Assembly: GCA_043774625.1 (NCBI GenBank)
Contig: JAYVTG010000094.1
Span: 1-30,563, forward strand
DNA length: 30,563 bases
Source: JAAFIP01 sp043774625
GTDB taxonomy: Bacteria; Pseudomonadota; Gammaproteobacteria; Burkholderiales; Burkholderiaceae_C
Direction: 5' to 3'
Numbering within the stretch: position 1 is the first letter of the stretch; every line of letters begins with the position of its first letter. The notes beneath the pieces were generated by a model. The model worked only from the letters and a program-made list of their open reading frames with translations. It was not told the DNA's origin and made no database searches. A program made the translations under genes and the position numbers. Shown piece after piece: positions 6,907-13,437 of this stretch.

Positions 6907-7659
6907 ATGCCCCCTCCAGAGCAACTAGAACAAGCCGCCGTAGTTTTAGGCCTGACACTAAGTCTGGATCAGCGAACCCGGTTGATGGACTATCTGGCCT
7001 TGATCCAGAAATGGAACAAAGTCTACAACCTGACCGCCGTACGCGACCCCGCCGACATGATGACCCACCATCTGCTGGACTCGCTGTCGGTCGTCTCGCC
7101 CCTGATGCGCCACACCCAAGGCAAACCCGCCCGCGTGCTGGACGTAGGCAGCGGGGCAGGGCTGCCAGGCGTGGTGTTGGCCATCGTTTGCCCCGAACTC
7201 GATATCACCTGTGTGGACACGGTTGGCAAAAAAGCAGCGTTTATCCAGAATGTCATCAACACCCTGAAACTGCCCAACCTGCGCGGCATACATGCGCGGG
7301 TAGAAGAACTGAAGGCCCCTGCTTTTGACGTAGTAACCAGCCGGGCGTTTTCGTCTCTGGTGGACTTTGTAACCTGGACGCGGTTTCACGTGAAACAGCC
7401 CACCAACAGTGGCGAGGGCAGCGCCAACCCAGCCGATAGCCAAGGGAGCACCGCCCCAGTGGACGGCACAGGTAACGACGGCCTGGCTGGCGAAACAAGC
7501 AACACCGGTCAAGCTGGTGTGTGGATGGCCATGAAAGGCAAGCACCCCAGCGACGAGTTGGCCGCCTTGCCCGCCGCCGTAGAAGTGTTTCACGTGGAAC
7601 CATTGGTGGTGCCGGGGCTGGACGCGGAGCGGTGTTTGGTGTGGATGCGGGCGAAGTAA
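6907..7659 (+). CDS. rsmG: 16S rRNA (guanine527-N7)-methyltransferase RsmG (GidB)
   Basis: The ATG at 6907 (MPPPEQLEQAAVVLGLTLSL) gives 250 residues. A longer frame upstream passes through repeat DNA. RsmG methylates N7 of G527 in 16S rRNA using S-adenosylmethionine. Visible features are QKWNKVYNLTAVRDP, the SAM-binding loop VLDVGSGAGLPGVVLAI near residues 78-94, CVDTVGKKAAFIQ and VTSRAFSSLVDFV. About 40 residues of Gly/Ser/Thr-rich sequence (roughly 165-204) are inserted before VWMAMKGKHP; the E. coli protein (207 residues) lacks this. parS-like sites flank the insert, coding for RFHVKQ and VFHVEP. The gene follows mnmG as in many bacteria. Confidence 0.96.
   Translation: MPPPEQLEQAAVVLGLTLSLDQRTRLMDYLALIQKWNKVYNLTAVRDPADMMTHHLLDSLSVVSPLMRHTQGKPARVLDVGSGAGLPGVVLAIVCPELDITCVDTVGKKAAFIQNVINTLKLPNLRGIHARVEELKAPAFDVVTSRAFSSLVDFVTWTRFHVKQPTNSGEGSANPADSQGSTAPVDGTGNDGLAGETSNTGQAGVWMAMKGKHPSDELAALPAAVEVFHVEPLVVPGLDAERCLVWMRAK
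7382..7397 (+). promoter_or_regulatory. parS: parS-like ParB-binding site 3 (inside rsmG)
   Basis: GGTTTCACGTGAAACA differs from the consensus parS only at its first base. It is translated as Phe-His-Val-Lys, a different reading phase from sites 1 and 2. Confidence 0.88.
7586..7601 (+). promoter_or_regulatory. parS: parS-like ParB-binding site 4, imperfect (inside rsmG)
   Basis: TGTTTCACGTGGAACC has two departures from the consensus, in the right half. It reads Val-Phe-His-Val-Glu-Pro. Its position close to three better sites and to parAB supports a role, perhaps with weaker binding. Confidence 0.7.
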
Positions 7660-7936
7660 CGGGCTTCTGGCCGTCTTGGTAGCTCTACACGACCATCGTG
7701 AGCTTGTGACTCCTCGCGCTGGCGCATGCCGATGGCCTGTGCAGCTACGCGGCTGTCCCCCGGCGCGGGGGCGTAGTTTCTGCTTGTCCAGTCATGTACG
7801 CGCCTCCACCTTTATGCCGCTACGCTGCACAGATCATCGGCATACGCCCCAACTGAGGGTGTTGGCACACAACAGCCACAGCCCCACACAGTTACACACA
7901 GCCAAACATAGCCGCACACTGCCAACACCAAGCCAC

Positions 7937-8153
7937 GCGTTTGCGCTGTCAGGCACTGTGCGTGGGCGGATACTGTAGGTAAAAGGGGGAGCCAGGTACA
8001 AAAGCTGACAAGAAGCCAAGGTCTATACCCTGGCGGAGGACACGAAGGTATCTGCCCACGCACAGTGCCAGACAGCGCAAACGCTCCAAGCCCTGGCAGA
8101 AGACACAAAGGCATCCACCCACGCACAGTGCCTGGTAGCGCAAACGCTCCCAG
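7937..8153 (+). repeat. Large inverted repeat plus 63-nt tandem duplication in a gene-free stretch
   Basis: Positions 7937-7972 are complementary at 34 of 36 bases to 8049-8084, with a 76-nt spacer. The right arm lies within a 63-nt unit (8028-8090) that is repeated in tandem at 8091-8153 with about a dozen differences. Each unit holds CCCACGCACAGTGCC and AGCGCAAACGCTCC. The end of the stretch (about 8162-8195) resembles the end of structured element copy A: TGAGGCAAGAGC against TGAGGGGCAAGAGC, both followed by GCGTACA. The rest of 7660-8321 shows a CCCCCG/CGGGGG hairpin near 7757-7771, a CA-rich run near 7857-7930, and no credible gene. Confidence 0.75.
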
Positions 8154-8321
8154 CCCAGCGCGTGAGGCAAGAGCCTACGCACACACCCTGCGTACAAAAA
8201 AATGAGAGCCAGCAACACAAAAGCTAGCCACCAGCCCCAGTCAAAGCAAGAAGTTGCCAAAACCCACACCCAGCCGCGTTACACTCAACCTCCAGTCCTT
8301 CGATCAACCCAGGAGAAAACC

Positions 8322-8936
8322 ATGTTTGGAATCGCAGATTACGGTGCTTTCGTCATCGCCATCATCGTGTTTCTCGCCATTCCCGGCCCCGGCAACCTGG
8401 CACTCATCACGTCCACTGGCAAAGGCAAAATCCCCGGCGGCTTGGCCTGCACCTTGGGCGTTATTGCGGGCGACCAGGTACTTATGTGGCTGGCCGTCGC
8501 TGGCGTAGCCGCCTTGCTCAGCGCCTACCCCACAGCCTTTGCCGTCGTGCAATACCTGGGCGCCACCTACCTGGCCTACCTCGGCTTCAAAATGTTGATT
8601 GCCAAGGCGGGCGACAAACCCATTCTCAACATCGAGCCACGCCGTTATTTCTCGCAAGCATTTTTCATCACCCTGCTTAACCCCAAAGCCATCGTCTTCT
8701 ACATGGCCTTCTTCCCGCTCTTTGTAGACCCCGCCCGCCATCAGGGCCTGCTGACTTTTGGCGTCATGGCCGCCACCATCGCCGCGCTCACCTTCACCTA
8801 CGGCCTGGCGGTAGTGCTCATCACCCACTTTGCGGCAGAAAAAATTCGTTCTAACCCGCGCATCAGCAGCGTGCTGAATAAAATCGCGGGTTTGTTTCTG
8901 ATTGGCTTTGGCATCAAGCTGGGCACGCAGTCATGA
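8322..8936 (+). CDS. LysE/RhtB family exporter
   Basis: The ATG at 8322 follows AGGAGAAAACC, a strong ribosome site, giving 204 residues. The N-terminal ITSTG-containing segment (FLAIPGPGNLALITSTG) matches the PGP signature of the LysE/RhtB amino-acid exporter superfamily. FITLLNPKAIVFYMAFFPLF is the second conserved segment. About six hydrophobic spans are apparent, as expected for an inner-membrane exporter of amino acids or related metabolites. The last four bases overlap the start of the lipocalin gene (ATGA), so the two are translationally coupled. The substrate is unknown. Confidence 0.92.
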   Translation: MFGIADYGAFVIAIIVFLAIPGPGNLALITSTGKGKIPGGLACTLGVIAGDQVLMWLAVAGVAALLSAYPTAFAVVQYLGATYLAYLGFKMLIAKAGDKPILNIEPRRYFSQAFFITLLNPKAIVFYMAFFPLFVDPARHQGLLTFGVMAATIAALTFTYGLAVVLITHFAAEKIRSNPRISSVLNKIAGLFLIGFGIKLGTQS

Positions 8937-9517
8937 AAGTTCATGCACGTACACCATCTTCTATCTACGCTTTTGCTACAAAAGTAATAGCTGGTTGCGC
9001 ACTGTTTACGCTGGCAATCAGTGGTTTTTGCCAAGAAAAAGCACCCACGCCACCACAAACCGTTGCCGTGCTGGACACCGACAAATACATGGGCACCTGG
9101 TACGAAATTGCGCGCTTTCCCAACCGGTTTCAAACGCAATGCGCTGGCAAAGTTTCTGCCACCTACCAACTACAGGGCAGTGGCCATATTGAAGTAACCA
9201 ACAGCTGCGAGCTGGCTAACGGCCAACGCGACAGCACGGTGGGCGAAGCCAAACTGGGCAGTGCAGGGCTCAACACGCAACTGCGGGTGAGCTTTTTGCC
9301 CAAAATCGTGCGCTGGTTACCCATTGGCTGGGGCGATTACTGGGTGATCGACCTGGCCAGCGACTACCGCTATGCCGTGGTGGGCGACCCGAGCCGCAAA
9401 TTTCTCTGGTTGCTGTCGCGCACACCCACCATGGCTGTGGCCGACCGCATGGCTATAGAAACGCGGTTGCAGGCACAAAGCTACGATACACGCAGGCTGG
9501 TCAACACGCCGCAATAA
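8933..9517 (+). CDS. Lipocalin family protein (Blc-like)
   Basis: This 194-residue protein overlaps the exporter stop by four bases. The three lipocalin signatures are present: MGTWYEIARFPNRFQ (GxW motif) near residues 53-67, DYWVIDLASDYRYAVVG (TDYxxY-like) near 133-150, and LWLLSRTP with the conserved Arg. Bacterial lipocalins bind lipids or other small hydrophobic molecules, often at the outer membrane. The signal region is unusual: residues 15-28 (ATKVIAGCALFTLA) are encoded by a copy of the 41-nt repeat. IAGC at 19-22 resembles a lipobox, but Lys17 weakens the preceding hydrophobic core, so lipoprotein and plain secreted forms are both possible. Confidence 0.93.
   Translation: MKVHARTPSSIYAFATKVIAGCALFTLAISGFCQEKAPTPPQTVAVLDTDKYMGTWYEIARFPNRFQTQCAGKVSATYQLQGSGHIEVTNSCELANGQRDSTVGEAKLGSAGLNTQLRVSFLPKIVRWLPIGWGDYWVIDLASDYRYAVVGDPSRKFLWLLSRTPTMAVADRMAIETRLQAQSYDTRRLVNTPQ
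8975..9015 (+). repeat. 41-nt repeat copy inside the lipocalin signal-peptide region
   Basis: GCTACAAAAGTAATAGCTG, then GTTGCGCACTGTTTACGC, then TGGC. It is the same length and frame as the MnmE copy at 29859-29899, with 32 of 41 bases identical. The tail AATCAGTGGTTTTTGCC resembles tails following intergenic copies. Confidence 0.65.
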
Positions 9518-9551
9518 ATCTGACCCCCACGACCATAACGACAACGCATCC

Positions 9552-10319
9552 ATGAAGATTTTCTGTGTAGCCAACCAAAAAGGTGGCGTCGGCAAAACCA
9601 CCACCACCGTCAACCTGGCCGCCGGTTTAGCCAAAGTCGGCCAACGGGTGTTGATGATCGACCTTGACCCCCAAGGCAATGCCACCATGGGTTCGGGCGT
9701 AGACAAACGCAAGCTGGAGCTGTCGGTGTACGACGTGCTGCTCGAATCTGCCAGCATTGCCGAGGCGCGGGTGAAAGCCGAAAAATGCGGCTATGACGTG
9801 CTGGGTGCCAGCCGCGACTTGGCCGGTGCCGAGGTAGAACTGGTCGGTCTGGAACACCGTGACAAACGCTTGAAAGTCGCACTGCAAGCCGTCCAGCAAG
9901 ACTACGATTTTTGCCTGATCGACTGCCCGCCCTCCCTGTCCATGCTCACGCTCAACGGCCTGTGCAGCGCGCACGGTGTCGTTGTGCCCATGCAGTGCGA
10001 ATACTTTGCGCTGGAAGGCTTGACCGACCTGGTCAACACCATCAAACAGGTGCACGCCAACCTCAACCCCGACCTGCAAATCATCGGCCTGCTGCGCGTC
10101 ATGTTTGACCCACGCATCACCTTGCAACAGCAGGTCAGCGACCAATTGAAGGCCCACTTTGGCGACAAGGTATTCAACACCCTGATTCCGCGCAACGTGC
10201 GCCTGGCCGAAGCGCCCAGCTACGGCTTGCCCGGCGTGGTGTTTGACCCGTCGGCCAAAGGCTCGCATGCGTATGTGGAATTTGCCACCGAGATGGTGGC
10301 ACGCATCAAGACCATGTGA
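9552..10319 (+). CDS. parA: Chromosome partitioning ATPase ParA (Soj)
   Basis: This 255-residue protein has the deviant Walker A box KGGVGKTT at 10-17, MIDLDPQGNAT (switch region) and LIDCPPSLSMLTLN (Walker B). It ends with the typical VARIKTM. ParA binds the nucleoid with ATP and is stimulated by ParB-parS complexes, moving the origin region. There is no N-terminal DNA-binding domain, as for the chromosomal type. It is separated from parB by a hydrolase gene that begins on its stop codon. The four parS-like sites lie 2-3.3 kb upstream. Confidence 0.97.
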   Translation: MKIFCVANQKGGVGKTTTTVNLAAGLAKVGQRVLMIDLDPQGNATMGSGVDKRKLELSVYDVLLESASIAEARVKAEKCGYDVLGASRDLAGAEVELVGLEHRDKRLKVALQAVQQDYDFCLIDCPPSLSMLTLNGLCSAHGVVVPMQCEYFALEGLTDLVNTIKQVHANLNPDLQIIGLLRVMFDPRITLQQQVSDQLKAHFGDKVFNTLIPRNVRLAEAPSYGLPGVVFDPSAKGSHAYVEFATEMVARIKTM

Positions 10320-10957
10320 TGCAGGTGCTGCTACTTCCCGGCTGGCTCGACTCTGGTCCCGGACATTGGCAAAGCCGCTGGGAGGCGTTGTACGGCTACA
10401 CGCGCGTACTGCAACACGACTGGAACCGCCCTTTGCGTGGCGACTGGATTGCCCGGCTGGAAGAAGCGCTGCTATTAAATTCAGAGCTTCTCACGCATAT
10501 TCCACGCTGGCAATCGGGTGATTTGCCTTCTAAAAACGTACCTTCGCCTGCACCTGCGCCTGCGCCTGCGCCTGCGCCTGCGCCCGACATCGTTTTGGTG
10601 GCGCACAGCCTGGGTTGCCATCTGGTAGCCGCCTGGGCCGCTGCATCGCGTAACACGCATCTGGTCAAAGCCGCCCTGCTGGTTGCACCACCCGATGTCA
10701 CGCGCGAAGATTTTCCACACGAAATGGCCAACTGGCGTCGCCCCGTGCTCAGCCGTTTGCCGTTCAAAAGCCTCTGCGTTATGTCAACCAACGACCCTTT
10801 TTGCAGCCTGCAAGAGAGCCAAACACTGGCCGAGCGTTGGGGTGCCAGCGCCACCGGCGGCTGCGTAGAGGCGGGCGCTTACGGCCACATCAATGGCGAC
10901 TCGGGCTTGGGCGACTGGCCCGCCGGGCACCAACTCCTTACCCAACTTTCACCATAA
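10319..10957 (+). CDS. RBBP9/YdeN-type alpha/beta hydrolase with repeat-derived insertion
   Basis: It starts at the ATG overlapping the parA stop (TGATG); a GTG three bases upstream is also possible. The protein has 212 residues. The family start is QVLLLPGWLDSGPGHWQSRWE. The nucleophile motif is VAHSLGCH with Ser97, the acid lies in STNDPFC and the His in YGHINGDSG, so the catalytic triad looks complete. Between DWIARLEEAL and DIVLVAHSL about 40 residues are extra. Residues 51-65 come from a copy of the 41-nt repeat, followed by an Ala-Pro run from a CCTGCG microsatellite. It lies between parA and parB, probably co-transcribed. The substrate is unknown. Confidence 0.88.
   Translation: MQVLLLPGWLDSGPGHWQSRWEALYGYTRVLQHDWNRPLRGDWIARLEEALLLNSELLTHIPRWQSGDLPSKNVPSPAPAPAPAPAPAPDIVLVAHSLGCHLVAAWAAASRNTHLVKAALLVAPPDVTREDFPHEMANWRRPVLSRLPFKSLCVMSTNDPFCSLQESQTLAERWGASATGGCVEAGAYGHINGDSGLGDWPAGHQLLTQLSP
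10471..10511 (+). repeat. 41-nt repeat copy inside the hydrolase gene
   Basis: GCTATTAAATTCAGAGCTTC, then TCACGCATATTCCACGCTGG, then C. It closely matches the intergenic family, including CACGCATATTC, and is followed by the tail AATCGGGTGATTTGCC. It is read in a different phase from the lipocalin and MnmE copies. Confidence 0.85.
10553..10582 (+). repeat. CCTGCG hexanucleotide microsatellite
   Basis: Five exact tandem CCTGCG units, with degenerate units on the left, encode an alternating Ala-Pro run. Gain or loss of a unit would add or remove two residues without shifting frame. Confidence 0.95.
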
Positions 10958-10965
10958 TCGACACC

Positions 10966-11943
10966 ATGGTTACCAAAAAACCCAAAGGTCTGGGCCGCGG
11001 CCTGGAAGCACTGCTCGGCCCCACCGTAGACGAAACCTCCAACGCCAACGCCCATGCCACGGCAGCGGCTGCCGCACAGTTGATAGCCAGCCCCGGCGCA
11101 CCCACCACCTTGCTGCTGACCGAGTTGATCCCCGGCATCTACCAGCCCCGCACCCGCATGGACGAAGGCGCGCTGTACGAGCTGGCCGAAAGCATCAAGG
11201 CGCAAGGCATCATGCAGCCCATCTTGGTGCGCAAGCTGGCCAGCGACACGAGCGGCCAGGCGCGCTATGGCGACCATGCAGGCCAATACGAAATCATCGC
11301 GGGTGAACGGCGCTTTCGCGCAGCCAAACTGGCCGGGCTAGACAGCGTGCCCGTGCTGGTCAAAGACGTGCCCGACAGCGCCGCCGCCGCAATGGCGCTC
11401 ATAGAAAACATCCAGCGCGAAGACCTCAACCCGCTAGAAGAAGCGCAGGGCTTGCAACGTTTGATCAAAGAATTTGGCCTCACCCACGAAGCTGCGGCGC
11501 AGGCCGTGGGCCGCTCGCGCAGCGCAGCCAGCAACCTGCTGCGCCTCTTAAACCTGGCCGAACCCGTGCAAACCATGCTCATGGCCGGCGACCTCGACAT
11601 GGGCCACGCCCGCGCCCTGCTGGCACTGGACCGCGCCGCGCAGATCACGGCTGGCAATACCATTAGTGCCAAAAAACTCTCGGTGCGCGAAGCCGAAAGC
11701 CTGGTCAAAAAACTCAGCGCCGAATTTAACCTCACGCCACAAAAACCCGGCAAAGAAAAGTCGCGTGACTTAAAGCGTGTAGAAGAAGAGCTGTCTGACC
11801 TGCTCACCGCCGAAGTCGATGTACGCATCAAAAAACGGGTTAAACGCCATGGCAAGGTAGAAGAAATCGGCGAGCTGGCCATCCAGTTTGGCAGCCTGGA
11901 CGAACTCAACGGGTTGATTGAGCGCTTGCGCGGCAACACCTAG
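10966..11943 (+). CDS. parB: Chromosome partitioning protein ParB (Spo0J)
   Basis: The ATG at 10966 (MVTKKPKGLGRGLEALLGP) gives 325 residues. The N-terminal basic LGRGLEALL motif stimulates ParA in the family. The CTPase domain contains IYQPRTRMD, IIAGERRFRAAKLAGL and LIENIQREDLNPLEEAQG. The helix-turn-helix is LTHEAAAQAVGRSRSAASNLLRLL. The C-terminal dimerisation region ends in a short helix (DELNGLIERLRG). It binds parS, four candidates for which lie in mnmG and rsmG. An Ala-rich segment near residues 25-45 links the N-terminal motif to the CTPase domain. Confidence 0.97.
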   Translation: MVTKKPKGLGRGLEALLGPTVDETSNANAHATAAAAAQLIASPGAPTTLLLTELIPGIYQPRTRMDEGALYELAESIKAQGIMQPILVRKLASDTSGQARYGDHAGQYEIIAGERRFRAAKLAGLDSVPVLVKDVPDSAAAAMALIENIQREDLNPLEEAQGLQRLIKEFGLTHEAAAQAVGRSRSAASNLLRLLNLAEPVQTMLMAGDLDMGHARALLALDRAAQITAGNTISAKKLSVREAESLVKKLSAEFNLTPQKPGKEKSRDLKRVEEELSDLLTAEVDVRIKKRVKRHGKVEEIGELAIQFGSLDELNGLIERLRGNT

Positions 11944-12078
11944 ACTAAGCCACTCTATTTTCGTTCCGGTTGCACACTATGTAACGGCGCCTGCCTATTC
12001 GCCGCAGCGCTAGTGGCATTTGTGGCGAATATGTAAGAAAATAGGCCTCGCAACAGTAGTTATTTATCAGGGCAAAAA

Positions 12079-13236
12079 ATGAAGCATACGCACACTATCG
12101 GCACCGCATTTCTATTGGCAAGCTTGTCTCTTGCCGCGCAAGCACAAACCGGCAGCGATGGCAGCATCGACAAATGCGAGCGCATCTTGGGCACCCTGGC
12201 GGTGGCCGAGCCGCAAAGCCATGTGCTGGCCGACCTAGGCCGTTACAAGCTGGGCTCGCCATCGACCATGCTGCGCATGATCGCCCAAGAGTCCAACTGC
12301 TTTACCGTAGTAGAGCGTGGTGTGGCCATGCAAAACATTCAGCAAGAACGCGCGCTGGCCGGTGGTGGCATGCTGCAAGAAGGCTCCAATATGGGTGGTG
12401 GTCAATTGCAGGCGGCAGACTTTGTCATGACACCGTCAGTGCAATTTGCCAGTGACACAGGTGGCGTGGGTGGGGTAGTCGGCAGCCTGTTTGGGCGCAT
12501 GGGTGGTGTGTTGGGTGCTATTGGTGGCATAGCGGGCGGCATCAAGTTCAAAGAAGCTGAAACCACCTTGCTGGTGGCCGACGTGCGCTCTGGCATTCAG
12601 GTGGCCAGCGCCGAAGGCAAGGCCAGCAAGATGGACTTTAGCCTGGGCGGCTGGGGCTGGGGTGGCTTTGGCTGGGCAGCGGCAGGTGGTTATTCCAAAA
12701 CCCCCGAAGGCAAACTGATTGCTGCCAGCTTGCTGGACAACTTCAACCGCATTGTCGGCACTATCAAAAACAAGCCCACACTGATTCAGGCCACTTCGCA
12801 AGCCTCGCGCGCCAATGCGGCAGGCTCCATTCAGGCTACCCAACCAGGCCAGCGCGCGGTTTCGCAAGTGGCTCCGGCAGCACCCGCACCACAACCGGTG
12901 GCCCTGGTACAAGGCGGTCAATTACCCAGCGGCTTTATTGGTAATTTTGCGGGCAACTTTTCTGGTGGCGACCAAGGCGTTTTTAATGCCGTGATCGGCT
13001 CTAACGGAGTGGTGTCGGGCTCGGGGTATTCGACCAAGTTTGGCGCGCCCTTTACGGCATCGGGCATTGTCACTGCCAGCGGCGACATGAACATGAGCGC
13101 AGCGGGCCAGGCAGGCTCTGCCACCTTCACAGGCCGCATCGACGAGCGCACCGGCCAGGTATCGGGGCAATGGCAATGGGTCGCCGGCACGCAGGGCTTG
13201 CCCGGTGGTTCTTTTGCCGGGCAAAAGCAGCGCTAA
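12079..13236 (+). CDS. Secreted CsgG/HfaB-like protein with C-terminal Gly-rich beta domain
   Basis: This is a 385-residue protein. A signal peptide is clear (MKHTHTIGTAFLLASLSLAA, likely cleaved after AQA), with no lipobox, unlike classical CsgG. Residues about 30-235 resemble the CsgG family: a short beta strand before an Asn/Cys-bearing FTVVERGVAMQNI segment, then DFVMTPSVQF, TTLLVADVRSGIQVASAEG and LIAASLLDNFNRIV. An Ala/Gln/Pro-rich linker (about 240-280) leads to a C-terminal Gly/Ser-rich beta domain, IGNFAGNFSGGDQGVFNAVI to VSGQWQWV. CsgG forms the outer-membrane curli channel, but no other curli gene is visible, so function is uncertain. Confidence 0.75.
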   Translation: MKHTHTIGTAFLLASLSLAAQAQTGSDGSIDKCERILGTLAVAEPQSHVLADLGRYKLGSPSTMLRMIAQESNCFTVVERGVAMQNIQQERALAGGGMLQEGSNMGGGQLQAADFVMTPSVQFASDTGGVGGVVGSLFGRMGGVLGAIGGIAGGIKFKEAETTLLVADVRSGIQVASAEGKASKMDFSLGGWGWGGFGWAAAGGYSKTPEGKLIAASLLDNFNRIVGTIKNKPTLIQATSQASRANAAGSIQATQPGQRAVSQVAPAAPAPQPVALVQGGQLPSGFIGNFAGNFSGGDQGVFNAVIGSNGVVSGSGYSTKFGAPFTASGIVTASGDMNMSAAGQAGSATFTGRIDERTGQVSGQWQWVAGTQGLPGGSFAGQKQR

Positions 13237-13256
13237 AGCGACAAAGCCACCGCTTC

Positions 13257-13279
13257 AAAGCGCCTTCGGGCGCTTTTTT
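13257..13279 (+). terminator. Rho-independent terminator after the CsgG-like gene
   Basis: AAAGCGCC, a TTCG tetraloop, then GGCGCTTTTTT: an eight-base stem capped by a stable tetraloop and ending in a T-run, 20 nt after the stop codon. Confidence 0.93.
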
Positions 13280-13437
13280 CATGTCTACAATAGACCACAT
13301 GCATGCAGCCAAATCGGTAGGGTGCGCCCTACTTTGCGCGAGGGTGTGTCCTGTTTCGCCCTGTAGTAGCTCGCAACGTCTTGTGACAATTGCTCTGTTT
13401 ATATAAGCTGACGCATACCTTAAGACAGGAGGGCGGT

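Noticed and set aside
7812..8269. Several Cys/Leu-rich minus-strand frames in 7812-8269
   Set aside because: They are translations of the tandem and inverted repeats (repeated ALCVG-type segments), with no protein family character.
11954..12045. Nested inverted repeats (CTATTTTC/GAAAATAG and TTCGCC/GGCGAA) between parB and the CsgG-like gene
   Set aside because: The arms are short, the loops long and there is no T-run, so neither terminator nor operator can be supported.
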